The notes under the pieces are model-generated. The model saw only the letters and a list, made by a program, of their open reading frames with translations, was not told the origin of the DNA and made no database searches. A stretch of 64,000 bases of DNA from Bacteroidetes bacterium 43-16 (GTDB lineage Bacteria; Bacteroidota; Bacteroidia; Chitinophagales; Chitinophagaceae): assembly GCA_001897525.1 (NCBI GenBank), contig MKTB01000004.1, forward strand, positions 62,001-126,000, written 5' to 3'. The translations under genes and the position numbers were made by a program. Positions 53,657 to 60,129 of the stretch are shown here, piece after piece; position 1 is the stretch's first letter, and every line of letters starts with the position of its first letter.

Positions 53657-54064
53657 CTATGCGTTAGGCCAGTGACCTACATACTCTGCATTACCCAGTT
53701 TGATCACTTCTGCACTTACCACAAAAGATACATACATGGAATTGCTGTCGATGGCATCAAACTCAAGCTCGTGGTCAATGACATAGCCATTTTCCCAGGC
53801 CAGGTCGATCAAAGTTCCCTCTTCATGAGATTTGTTGAACTTTACTTCACCTGAAGTTGGTTTGTATTTACCATTCAACAGACTTTCTAAAATGTCTGCC
53901 TTGTCTGTTGCTTCAACCGTTACTTTAATTAAAGCATTGGATGGGTCAGACGCTACACGGCCTGATACGTCCACAGCGCGGCCTACTTTGTAGCTTAATC
54001 TTAATACTTTTACTGTGTCGCCGCCATTAAATTTCAACAGGGCTCTTGAATTGTTCTCTGCCAT
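53657..54064 (-). CDS. tssD: Type VI secretion system tube protein TssD (Hcp family), copy 2
   Basis: 135 aa, 129 identical to copy 1 at 38487; the six differences are at the Asp-Val-Ala/Asp-Thr-Val site, two Ile/Val, one Thr/Ser and the final residue. Same T6SS-iii TssD family. The coding DNA differs much more than the protein: in a 68-base stretch covering WENGYVIDHELEFDAIDSN there are 10 differences, all synonymous. That points to old divergence under strong selection. It carries the same promoter and upstream element as copy 1 and sits outside the island, in opposite orientation, next to the IS1595-like insertion. Confidence 0.93.
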   Translation of the reverse strand: MAENNSRALLKFNGGDTVKVLRLSYKVGRAVDVSGRVASDPSNALIKVTVEATDKADILESLLNGKYKPTSGEVKFNKSHEEGTLIDLAWENGYVIDHELEFDAIDSNSMYVSFVVSAEVIKLGNAEYVGHWPNA

Positions 54065-54112
54065 TGTTAATAGATTTCAGGATGAATAAAAACACTTTTG
54101 ATTTCTCTGGTA

Positions 54113-54144
54113 TAAAGATACTAAGCGATACCCCCCTTCACCAA
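54113..54144 (-). promoter_or_regulatory. hcp2 promoter
   Basis: Minus strand: CTTTGG (TTG at 54142-54144) as -33 and TATCTTTA (54113-54120) as -7, 21-base spacer. The 15-mer TAGTATCTTTATACC (54109-54123) is identical to that of hcp1. Confidence 0.7.
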
Positions 54145-54165
54145 AGCTTATGGCTTTAAACTCAT

Positions 54166-54189
54166 ATTTTGTAGTAAATCTACTATAGA
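54166..54189 (-). promoter_or_regulatory. 24-bp conserved upstream element of hcp2 (operator candidate)
   Basis: Matches the hcp1 element (38356-38379) at 23 of 24 bases, with the same 21-base distance to the -33 box. The transposon end is 63 bases further upstream and leaves it intact. Confidence 0.65.
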
Positions 54190-54244
54190 TTTTTTTGTAA
54201 TATAAAAAGGTACAAAAACAATCTTACCAAGCATAGAACAGCAA

Positions 54245-54252
54245 TAAATTAT
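54245..54252. repeat. Target-site duplication, left copy
   Basis: TAAATTAT directly before the transposon left end; the identical octamer follows the right end at 57211-57218. An 8-bp duplication is characteristic of IS1595-family transposition. Confidence 0.9.
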
Positions 54253-54280
54253 GGTACTAACATACCAAGTTAACCCAAGC
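54253..54280 (+). repeat. Left terminal inverted repeat of the transposon
   Basis: 28 bases beginning GGTACTAAC and ending AGTTAACCCAAGC; 24 of 28 match the right end. Confidence 0.9.
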
Positions 54281-54287
54281 AAAACAC

Positions 54288-54316
54288 AAAAGCCAAGCCT
54301 GTAAAGCTTGGCTTTT
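54288..54316. terminator. Hairpin terminator at the left end of the transposon
   Basis: Perfect 11-bp stem AAAAGCCAAGC/GCTTGGCTTTT, 7-base loop, T-runs on both strands. It can stop transcripts entering from hcp2 upstream DNA or leaving the element. Confidence 0.75.
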
Positions 54317-54340
54317 AATATTAATATCTAATGTAATTAT

Positions 54341-54496
54341 ATGAAATACAGAAAATTAAAAAAAATACTAAAAGCAGAAGAGCACATAAATCGAATTATA
54401 GAATCTTTGGAAAAAGACATCGGCCATCCAATTATTGTATTAAATAATCACTTATCTATTAAAGTTAAACTTGTGGCCCTTGTAAACGTTCGTTAG
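54341..54496 (+). CDS. Small hypothetical ORF in the transposon
   Basis: 51 codons plus stop, from the ATG at 54341 (MKYRKLKKILKAEEHINRII) to a TAG at 54494-54496. Basic N-terminus, predicted helical. Its 3' end overlaps the 97-aa ORF on the opposite strand by 32 bases. No family recognised. It may be a real small gene or a chance ORF. Confidence 0.35.
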   Translation: MKYRKLKKILKAEEHINRIIESLEKDIGHPIIVLNNHLSIKVKLVALVNVR

Positions 54497-54758
54497 GAAA
54501 ACTTGTAAAATACCAACTGTACACTAATGCATAGTTCGGAGTTTTAAATAACAATAGGGGTTCATACTGTATTGCGCCACTTAATACAGCAGCTTTTGGT
54601 ACATTACCATCTGACTGTAAATAATACTTAATATAGTTAACAAATTCCTCTACTTTAATTGGAGCAGGGATTAATGCGGATATAACTCCTTTATTACATT
54701 CAGTACCTATCTTATCAGTATTTTCATTGCAAAAAATTAAGCAGTCGTTTAAATTCAT
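54465..54758 (-). CDS. Hypothetical protein in the transposon
   Basis: 97 aa. Acidic N-terminal part with several Cys (LNDCLIFCNENTDKIGTECN), then a segment with KVEEFVNYIKYYLQSDG and a C-terminal GAIQYEPLLLFKTPNYALVY. No transmembrane helix or recognised domain. It is transcribed away from the transposase toward the left end, where the hairpin at 54288-54316 could stop it. A cargo gene is likely, function unknown. Confidence 0.5.
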   Translation of the reverse strand: MNLNDCLIFCNENTDKIGTECNKGVISALIPAPIKVEEFVNYIKYYLQSDGNVPKAAVLSGAIQYEPLLLFKTPNYALVYSWYFTSFPNERLQGPQV

Positions 54759-54911
54759 TTTTTATATAAAAATACGGCAAATAATACAAAGATACAACGG
54801 CAAAATTTTTATTTTAATGTTAAAGGAATTTATAATACAATAGCCTAACATTTTTGCAAATCGCTTTTTTGCCGTACTACCATTGCATAAAACCAAATAC
54901 AGTTTTATACA

Positions 54912-55835
54912 ATGGCAAAGTACAAATCACCAGAGGATTTTAGTAGCTTATTTGAGCTAATGGATTACTTTAAAGACGAACAAACCTGCTTAGGTTACTT
55001 GGCTGAACAACGTTGGCCAGATGGTATAGAATGCCCACATTGTTACCATACCAAAGTTTATGTGCTGAATGGTAAAGTAAAGAGATATAAATGTGGTATT
55101 TGCCGCAAACAATTTACGGCAAAGGCTAATACAATATTTGAAGACAGTAAGCTACCATTACGAAAATGGTTTGCTGCTATATATCTTTTGTTGGCACATC
55201 GTAAAGGTATTAGTAGTTATCAATTGGCACGTGATATTAAAGTTACACAAAAGACAGCTTGGTTTTTAGCACAGCGAATTAGACATGCTATTAAACAAGG
55301 AAGCTTTGCCAAAAAATTAGACGGTGTGGTTGAAAGTGATGAAACCTTTGTGGGTGGTAAGAATAAAAATCGTCACGCTGACAAAAAGGTAAAAAACAAT
55401 CAAGGTCGAAGTTTTAAGGATAAAACACCAGTTCTTGGATTAGTACAACGTGGCGGTGAACTAAGAGCATTTGTAGTACCTAACACAAAAATGGAAGTAC
55501 TAGTGCCAATTATACTAGCTAATGTAGAACAAGGCAGTAAACTAATGACCGATGAGTGGTATAGTCCAATTAATGGTTATGAACACAGTATTGTAATGCA
55601 CAGTGCTAAGCAGTATGTAAATGGTGATGCACATACCAATACACTGGAAGGTTTTTGGGCATTATTAAAACGAAGCATTATTGGCATCTACCATAAAGTA
55701 AGTCCTAAACATCTGCAACGTTATGTGGACGAAGCTGTTTATCGATACAATACCAAACATCTTACAGATGGGCATAAAGCATTAATTTTGCTTACAATAG
55801 TAAATGGTAGCTTAAAGTATAAACAGCTTGTGTAA
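54912..55835 (+). CDS. IS1595-family (ISXO2-like) DDE transposase
   Basis: 307 aa. An N-terminal zinc ribbon (CPHCYHTKVYVLNGKVKRYK then CGICRKQF, about 37-65) binds DNA ends. A helix-turn-helix-like segment (GISSYQLARDIKVTQKTAWF, about 96-115) follows. The catalytic ISXO2-type domain has VVESDETFVGGKNKNRH (Asp near 141), LMTDEWYSP (second Asp near 213) and a third acidic/Asn position in NTLEGFWALLKRSIIGIYH. It moves the element by cut-and-paste or copy-type DDE chemistry. The stop codon overlaps the ATG of the next small gene (TAATG). Confidence 0.93.
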   Translation: MAKYKSPEDFSSLFELMDYFKDEQTCLGYLAEQRWPDGIECPHCYHTKVYVLNGKVKRYKCGICRKQFTAKANTIFEDSKLPLRKWFAAIYLLLAHRKGISSYQLARDIKVTQKTAWFLAQRIRHAIKQGSFAKKLDGVVESDETFVGGKNKNRHADKKVKNNQGRSFKDKTPVLGLVQRGGELRAFVVPNTKMEVLVPIILANVEQGSKLMTDEWYSPINGYEHSIVMHSAKQYVNGDAHTNTLEGFWALLKRSIIGIYHKVSPKHLQRYVDEAVYRYNTKHLTDGHKALILLTIVNGSLKYKQLV

Positions 55836-55969
55836 TGGCAAAAAAACAAACAAAAAAGGTAGCCCCTAAAAAAGCTACAAAAGAACAAATAATAAAAACG
55901 GATGACCTGCCAAAACTAAACTTTGGTGAAGCCATCCGTGCAATGTTAAAAGCTAAAAAGAAGGAATAA
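55835..55969 (+). CDS. Small lysine-rich protein coupled to the transposase
   Basis: 44 aa from an ATG overlapping the transposase stop (TAATG at 55834-55837) to a TAA that overlaps the next ATG (TAATG at 55967-55971). The N-terminus is a Lys/Thr/Ala/Pro run (KKQTKKVAPKKATKEQ) like a histone tail or nucleic-acid binder, then LPKLNFGEAIRAMLKAKKKE, which could form a helix. The double overlap indicates genuine translational coupling in an operon. It might help the transposase bind DNA. Function unproven. Confidence 0.65.
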   Translation: MAKKQTKKVAPKKATKEQIIKTDDLPKLNFGEAIRAMLKAKKKE

Positions 55970-56160
55970 TGAAAAAACTAAATATAGATTTCAATAAACT
56001 ACTAAAGGAAGGCGATGAAAATTTTAAAAATGTAACCCCTGAATCATTAGCAGAAGAAATGCTTAAATCAAGCCCTGAAGAAACTCTACTCCAAATATTT
56101 TTAGAAAAAATAATACCTTATGCTATTTATTGTGAAGTTGATAAATACCGTTTGCAATAA
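55969..56160 (+). CDS. Small acidic protein, third gene of the transposase operon
   Basis: 63 aa. It starts at an ATG overlapping the stop of the 44-aa gene. The N-terminal part (LNIDFNKLLKEGDENFKNVT) is followed by an amphipathic region ending PYAIYCEVDKYRLQ. No transmembrane segment or known family. Its 3' end overlaps an opposing small ORF by 38 bases. Coupled expression with the transposase suggests a function in the mobile element, for example regulation or maintenance. Confidence 0.6.
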   Translation: MKKLNIDFNKLLKEGDENFKNVTPESLAEEMLKSSPEETLLQIFLEKIIPYAIYCEVDKYRLQ

Positions 56161-56302
56161 CTTTACCATCAGTTCCTTGTGATGTAATTCCTAATTTTAG
56201 CTGTAATATACTTATATATCCAGCATATTCATCAATAGTAATTTTAAGTAATTTTTCTAGTTCATCTACTCTTTTTGTAAGTTCTTGAATATTATCTTCC
56301 AT
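56123..56302 (-). CDS. Small coiled-coil-like ORF in the transposon
   Basis: 59 codons plus stop from the ATG at 56300-56302. The N-terminus (MEDNIQELTKRVDELEKLLK) has leucine/valine at heptad-like positions, so a coiled coil is likely; the C-terminus reads GKVIANGIYQLHNK. It is convergent with the 63-aa gene, overlapping it by 38 bases. No family recognised. A small regulatory or toxin-antitoxin protein is possible but speculative. Confidence 0.5.
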   Translation of the reverse strand: MEDNIQELTKRVDELEKLLKITIDEYAGYISILQLKLGITSQGTDGKVIANGIYQLHNK

Positions 56303-56350
56303 ATTTGATATTTTTTATACAAATATATCAAAATAAATCAAGCTTTTATA

Positions 56351-56662
56351 TTACCATACTTTACGAGCAAAGACAATTGCAAGTCCAATAAAGCTAAAAG
56401 CAAAAAATTCTGGCAAATCAAAAGAATTGAATATACCATTAAACTGACCATTGTCTTCTAAAAAAGTAGTAAAGGGATAGAAGTCACTTTGATGATTAAA
56501 CGTTTGAGGTTCATTGCCCTCAGTAAAAAGAAATATTTTATTGGAGTTATTAGATATTTCACCTCTAACATTAACAAGGTTTACAAAAAGGGCAAAACCC
56601 CAAGTAATAAACCAAGCTATAAGAAATCTACGTTCGCCCTGAGTAATTGATATTTTCTTCAT
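56351..56662 (-). CDS. Small membrane protein, passenger of the transposon
   Basis: 103 aa with two hydrophobic segments: about 13-30 (FLIAWFITWGFALFVNLV) and about 83-101 (LPEFFAFSFIGLAIVFARKVW). Between them lies a polar Asn/Phe-rich extracytoplasmic loop of about 50 residues. It overlaps the upstream 68-aa gene by 4 bases (ATGA), so the two are translated together. No family recognised. A membrane-acting cargo pair is the simplest description. Confidence 0.6.
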   Translation of the reverse strand: MKKISITQGERRFLIAWFITWGFALFVNLVNVRGEISNNSNKIFLFTEGNEPQTFNHQSDFYPFTTFLEDNGQFNGIFNSFDLPEFFAFSFIGLAIVFARKVW

Positions 56663-56865
56663 TTGGTAGGATATTTTTTGTCTAAGAAGGCAGCTAATAA
56701 ATAAGTCAATCCTAATACAGGTATTGCAATTAAAAGCTTAAATACAATTGTACTATTATCCTTAAGAAGTGTTTGTAAAAATGCAACTAAGGCTACAATA
56801 CACATGCAATACAAATAGGTTTTTAGTCCTATCTTACTCGGTGGGGAGATTTTGTTGGAGTTCAT
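56659..56865 (-). CDS. Small membrane protein, first gene of the transposon membrane pair
   Basis: 68 aa with two transmembrane helices (about 15-33, YLYCMCIVALVAFLQTLL, and 42-60, LLIAIPVLGLTYLLAAFL) and a short basic tail (DKKYPTK). It is directly upstream of, and overlaps, the 103-aa membrane protein gene. The large inverted-repeat region at 56920-57033 is within its upstream region, so that structure could be its mRNA leader. No family recognised. Confidence 0.6.
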   Translation of the reverse strand: MNSNKISPPSKIGLKTYLYCMCIVALVAFLQTLLKDNSTIVFKLLIAIPVLGLTYLLAAFLDKKYPTK

Positions 56866-56919
56866 TTGTCGTAGTTTGTGAGCGTTAAAAAATAAAAAAG
56901 GTGTAACTAAAATTCTTCA

Positions 56920-57033
56920 CTGCTCAAGGGCTACGACACCCTAACTAACGCAAAGACATAGCTACACCCATATGGGTATATCACAGTCATATCTTGCGTT
57001 AGTTCTTCTATTCAGGGTCGTAGTTTAGAGCAG
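56920..57033 (-). other. Large imperfect inverted repeat, possible structured RNA
   Basis: 114 bases. Outer arms CTGCTC/GAGCAG, a second arm pair CTACGAC/GTCGTAG, and a perfect 11-bp inner pair AACTAACGCAA/TTGCGTTAGTT enclose a 40-base apex with the palindrome ACCCATATGGGT (56966-56977). A sequence similar to the right outer arm (GTCGTAGTTTGTGAGC) recurs at about 56868-56883. It lies upstream of the minus-strand membrane protein pair. An RNA leader, small RNA or recombination site would all fit; no known RNA family is recognised. Confidence 0.5.
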
Positions 57034-57107
57034 AAGCTGTATGATATGATACTATAAATATTGTATTTAGGCCAAAACCTTACATAATAATAACAATTTA
57101 AACGTGT

Positions 57108-57135
57108 TAGCTTGCCCAAAATTAGGGGTAAGCTA
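57108..57135. terminator. Hairpin near the right end of the transposon
   Basis: 10-bp stem TAGCTTGCCC/GGGTAAGCTA with one G-U pair, followed by TTTTATTAA on the plus strand. It mirrors the terminator near the left end. Confidence 0.6.
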
Positions 57136-57182
57136 TTTTATTAACCTTATACCTGCAAAGTAACAAAAAACCTTTTAAACGG

Positions 57183-57210
57183 GGTTGGGTTAACTTTGTA
57201 AGTTATTACC
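57183..57210 (-). repeat. Right terminal inverted repeat of the transposon
   Basis: 28 bases; its reverse complement begins GGTAATAAC and contains AAAGTTAACCCAA. 24 of 28 match the left end. The TAAATTAT duplication follows directly at 57211-57218. Confidence 0.9.
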
Positions 57211-57218
57211 TAAATTAT
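57211..57218. repeat. Target-site duplication, right copy
   Basis: TAAATTAT, identical to 54245-54252. Confidence 0.9.
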
Positions 57219-57227
57219 ATAAAAACA

Positions 57228-57261
57228 ACAATGGGATTGTTCCGTAAAACAATCCCATTGT
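57228..57261 (-). terminator. Terminator after pit
   Basis: Perfect 14-bp stem ACAATGGGATTGTT with its complement, 6-base loop, followed by TTTTTATATAA on the minus strand. The transposon inserted just beyond it. Confidence 0.9.
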
Positions 57262-57282
57262 AACTATTTAAAAAGTTTGTCT

Positions 57283-58680
57283 TTATTTCAATCCGAATAA
57301 AGAAACGATGAGGTACACAATACCGGCAAATATTGCTGAAACCGGTATGGTCAGGATCCAGGCCCAAAGCAAGTTGATGGTAACTCCCCATCTAACAGCT
57401 GATAAACGCTTGGTAGCTCCCACACCAATAATAGAACCGGTGATGGTATGCGTGGTACTTACCGGTATCTTCAACATCTCTGTAATGAAGAGGGTAAGTG
57501 CTCCTGCGGTTTCTGCTGCCACACCTTCAAATGGTGTCACCTTCGTGATCTTGGTACCCATTGTTTTAATAATCTTCCAACCTCCGCTCATAGTACCCAA
57601 TGCGATGGCCGCATAACAGGCCAGTGGTACCCATTCCACCATATGGTCCAGGCTATACACCGTAGGGTCATAGGCAATATAAGCAGCCATGATGATACCC
57701 ATTACTTTTTGAGAATCGTTACCCCCGTGGCCGATACTGAATGCTGCGGAAGAGACCAGCTGCATACGCTTAAACCAACGCTCTGACTGCGCATAGTTCA
57801 AGGCACTCAGGAACAAGGTAAATAAAGACATGGAGATCAAAATGAAGAACAACAGCGACCATTTCATATTATTACCAAACAATAATACTTTCAGGAACTG
57901 TGGTTTCTTGGAAGCAATAGTAGTTTCTGCTTCCTTTATTTTCTTTTTTGCATCTTTAAGCGTCTTGAAATGTGGCTCTGCCTTTGCTTTCAGGTCTGCA
58001 TCTGCAATTTGCTTCACATCATCTGTGGTGCTCAGCTGCAGGGCAGTGATCTCTTTTTCCGCTTTTTCGATCTTTACCGTAGATTTTGCTACCGCCTGGG
58101 CCGGCGTTTCAATAAAGCTGGAAAGGCAGTAAATAGAAGTAACGATGATGGCAAGAGAAATAAACTTAGGCATCAATCCTTTCTTGAAGGAGTGCAGGAA
58201 CCAAAGAGAAATAATAAAGGCCACCAGCATACCTACGAGCGGCGCTAGGAATATAAAGCTGATAATTTTAATGATGGTAGGGCCGTCAATAGCACCCAGT
58301 CCTACAGCAGCGTCGGTAGAGAGTAAAGCATGCGCAATGGCCGCTCCCCCAAAACCACCGATCAGCGTATGCGAGGAGCTGGAGGGAATACCAAACCACC
58401 AGGTGATGAGGTTCCAGCTGATGGCAGCGATAAGCCCGGCAAGGATTACGGCTAGCGTAATAAATTCGGACTTCACCGTCTTGGCGATCGTGTTGGCCAC
58501 ACCGTGATCAAAAATGAAATAAGCCGCAAAGTTGAAAAAGGCTGCCCAGAGTACCGCCTGGAAAGGCGTAAGTACTTTAGTAGACACAACCGTTGCAATA
58601 GCATTCGCGGCGTCATGGAAACCATTAATATAATCAAATATTAAGGCTAATACGATGATTGTGATTAATAATGATAACAT
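57283..58680 (-). CDS. pit: Low-affinity inorganic phosphate transporter, PiT family
   Basis: 465 aa, inner-membrane carrier that imports phosphate or metal-phosphate with protons. The duplicated PiT signature is visible: FDYINGFHDAANAIATVVST near the N-terminus (about 15-34) and the matching FSIGHGGNDSQKVMGIIM (about 310-327). Both contain the conserved G-x-N/D-D motifs. Ten or more transmembrane helices are split by a long charged, coiled-coil-like cytosolic loop at about 190-265. The upstream DUF47 gene, 62 bases away, is a typical partner, so this is a pit-accessory operon. Confidence 0.93.
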   Translation of the reverse strand: MLSLLITIIVLALIFDYINGFHDAANAIATVVSTKVLTPFQAVLWAAFFNFAAYFIFDHGVANTIAKTVKSEFITLAVILAGLIAAISWNLITWWFGIPSSSSHTLIGGFGGAAIAHALLSTDAAVGLGAIDGPTIIKIISFIFLAPLVGMLVAFIISLWFLHSFKKGLMPKFISLAIIVTSIYCLSSFIETPAQAVAKSTVKIEKAEKEITALQLSTTDDVKQIADADLKAKAEPHFKTLKDAKKKIKEAETTIASKKPQFLKVLLFGNNMKWSLLFFILISMSLFTLFLSALNYAQSERWFKRMQLVSSAAFSIGHGGNDSQKVMGIIMAAYIAYDPTVYSLDHMVEWVPLACYAAIALGTMSGGWKIIKTMGTKITKVTPFEGVAAETAGALTLFITEMLKIPVSTTHTITGSIIGVGATKRLSAVRWGVTINLLWAWILTIPVSAIFAGIVYLIVSLFGLK

Positions 58681-58742
58681 AGAATATTATTGAAATAAAT
58701 TAAAAAGACTGTTTCCTTTTTCTAAAAGATTTCAGAATCAGG

Positions 58743-59390
58743 TTACGCGTACTTAACAATTATTGACTCAATAATATTGGTAGCATCTTCACACTTATCG
58801 GTAATGATCTCCAGATCTTCGTAAACATCTTTCAGCTTGATGATCTCTACCGCATCCAGGTTATTGGAGAACAGGGAAGTGATGCCAATGTCAAACAGGT
58901 CATCTGCTTTATTTTCCAGGCTATTCACTTTCACACAAGCTTCTGTGATCGCCCTGATGTTTTTCATATCTCTTAAATGACCTACCGCATCTGCCAGATG
59001 AGCTACAGATTCCTGTACGATCATCGACATATCTTTCATATAACTATTGGTCTCCGTTACATTATAAGTAACTATTTTCTTACCACCTGCATACATATAG
59101 TCTGCAACATCGTCCAGTGCAGTAGCCAGGTAGTGAATATCTTCACGATCAAACGGGGTAATGAAGTTCTGACCTAATTCCAGGAATACTTTGTGCGTAA
59201 GGCTGTCGTTCTTGTGTTCCCAGTCTTTCAACTTGTCCAAAGCAGCCATTCTCACATCATAGTTAGGCTCATGCATTGCTTTCACGAAAGCCTCAGACAT
59301 ATCAATCAGGTTTTTACAGATCTGCTCGAAAAGGCTGAAGAAGATTTTGTCTTTTGGCAGAAATGCTTTTAAAAAGGAATTAAGTCCCAT
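58743..59390 (-). CDS. DUF47 family protein (PhoU-like Pit accessory)
   Basis: 215 aa from the ATG at 59390 (MGLNSFLKAFLPKDKIFF). A longer frame starts at 59459 but the TACCTTTG promoter at 59417-59424 lies inside it, so the shorter start is preferred. PhoU-like helical bundle with conserved DREDIHYLATALDDVADYMY (about 88-107) and VNSLENKADDLFD. DUF47 proteins are linked to Pit transporters and probably regulate phosphate uptake. pit follows directly. Confidence 0.9.
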   Translation of the reverse strand: MGLNSFLKAFLPKDKIFFSLFEQICKNLIDMSEAFVKAMHEPNYDVRMAALDKLKDWEHKNDSLTHKVFLELGQNFITPFDREDIHYLATALDDVADYMYAGGKKIVTYNVTETNSYMKDMSMIVQESVAHLADAVGHLRDMKNIRAITEACVKVNSLENKADDLFDIGITSLFSNNLDAVEIIKLKDVYEDLEIITDKCEDATNIIESIIVKYA

Positions 59391-59416
59391 TATGTTTGAT
59401 TTTATAAATGATGCCG

Positions 59417-59424
59417 CAAAGGTA
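59417..59424 (-). promoter_or_regulatory. Putative -7 element of the DUF47-pit operon
   Basis: TACCTTTG on the minus strand, exact TAnnTTTG match, 27 bases before the ATG at 59390. Confidence 0.5.
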
Positions 59425-59522
59425 TTCAGATAGAGCTTAGCTTGTAAATGGTAACACAAACTTAATAATTAATTAATATAGCGCCAGGATCCACAAATTA
59501 CAAAAATCAATACATTAAAAAA

Positions 59523-59553
59523 GGCAAATACTGAACAGTTTACAGTATTTGCC
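59523..59553 (-). terminator. Terminator after the thyA-gamma carbonic anhydrase genes
   Basis: Perfect 11-bp stem GGCAAATACTG/CAGTATTTGCC, 9-base loop, followed by TTTTTTAATG on the minus strand. Confidence 0.9.
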
Positions 59554-59579
59554 CACATATATATGCCTTGATTCTAATC

Positions 59580-60092
59580 TTATTTAAACCAACTGCTGTA
59601 CATTAAATAGTTATTGGCAATGCGGTTGATCTCCCCTTCTGTGAGTTCCTGGCTGATGTCTTTTACCTTTTTTGCAGGCACTCCGGCAAAAATACAACCC
59701 GCAGGCACCTGCGTACCTTCCAGCACTACAGCCCCTGCAGCAATGATCGTATTACTACCTATATGCACATTGTCCATTACGATGGCACCCATGCCGATCA
59801 ATACATTATCTTCCACCGTACAGCCATGCACGATAGCATTATGCCCCACAGAAACATTATTGCCCAAGACAGTTTTTGTTTTCTCATAAGTACAATGGAT
59901 GCAGGCACCATCCTGTATGTTCACCCTGTTCCCTATCGTAATACTGTTCACATCACCACGAAGTACTGCATTAAACCAGATACTACATTCTTCACCCATG
60001 ACTACATCTCCTACAATAGTCGCATTGGGCGCTACAAAAACACTTTCAGGGATACTGGGCATGATACCTTTCACGGGCAATATTACCGGCAT
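59580..60092 (-). CDS. Gamma-class carbonic anhydrase family protein (left-handed beta-helix)
   Basis: 170 aa. Hexapeptide-repeat left-handed beta-helix with zinc-binding His residues in the gamma-CA positions: ACIHCTYEKTKTVLG (about 64-78), then VSVGHNAIVHGCTVEDNVLIGMGA (His about 86 and 91). Trimeric; family members are carbonic anhydrases or related acyl transferases. It starts 37 bases after the thyA stop, so it is probably the second gene of a thyA operon. A strong terminator follows. Activity as a carbonic anhydrase is by family. Confidence 0.88.
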   Translation of the reverse strand: MPVILPVKGIMPSIPESVFVAPNATIVGDVVMGEECSIWFNAVLRGDVNSITIGNRVNIQDGACIHCTYEKTKTVLGNNVSVGHNAIVHGCTVEDNVLIGMGAIVMDNVHIGSNTIIAAGAVVLEGTQVPAGCIFAGVPAKKVKDISQELTEGEINRIANNYLMYSSWFK

Positions 60093-60129
60093 AAATTAAT
60101 TTTTAATATTTATTAAGCTAATGCTTTAA

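Larger units (their letters stand above)
54253..57210 (+). mobile_element. IS1595-family (ISXO2-like) transposon with passenger genes
   Basis: 2,958-base element bounded by 28-bp inverted repeats (54253-54280 and 57183-57210, 24 of 28 identical, core AGTTAACCCAA) and an exact 8-bp target duplication TAAATTAT. It contains an ISXO2-type transposase, a 44-aa and a 63-aa ORF coupled to it, opposing small ORFs, two small membrane protein genes and a large imperfect inverted repeat (56920-57033). Hairpin terminators lie near both ends. It is visibly more AT-rich than the flanks. The insertion point lies between the hcp2 upstream region and the pit terminator and damages neither. Confidence 0.92.

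Noticed and set aside
53657-54064. hcp2 considered as cargo of the adjacent transposon
   Set aside because: The terminal inverted repeats and target duplication exclude it: the element starts at 54253, 189 bases upstream of the hcp2 start codon.
56920-57033. Large palindrome considered as a CRISPR repeat or IS200/605-type guide RNA
   Set aside because: There is a single structure, not repeated units with spacers, and no TnpB, IscB or Cas protein is encoded in the element.
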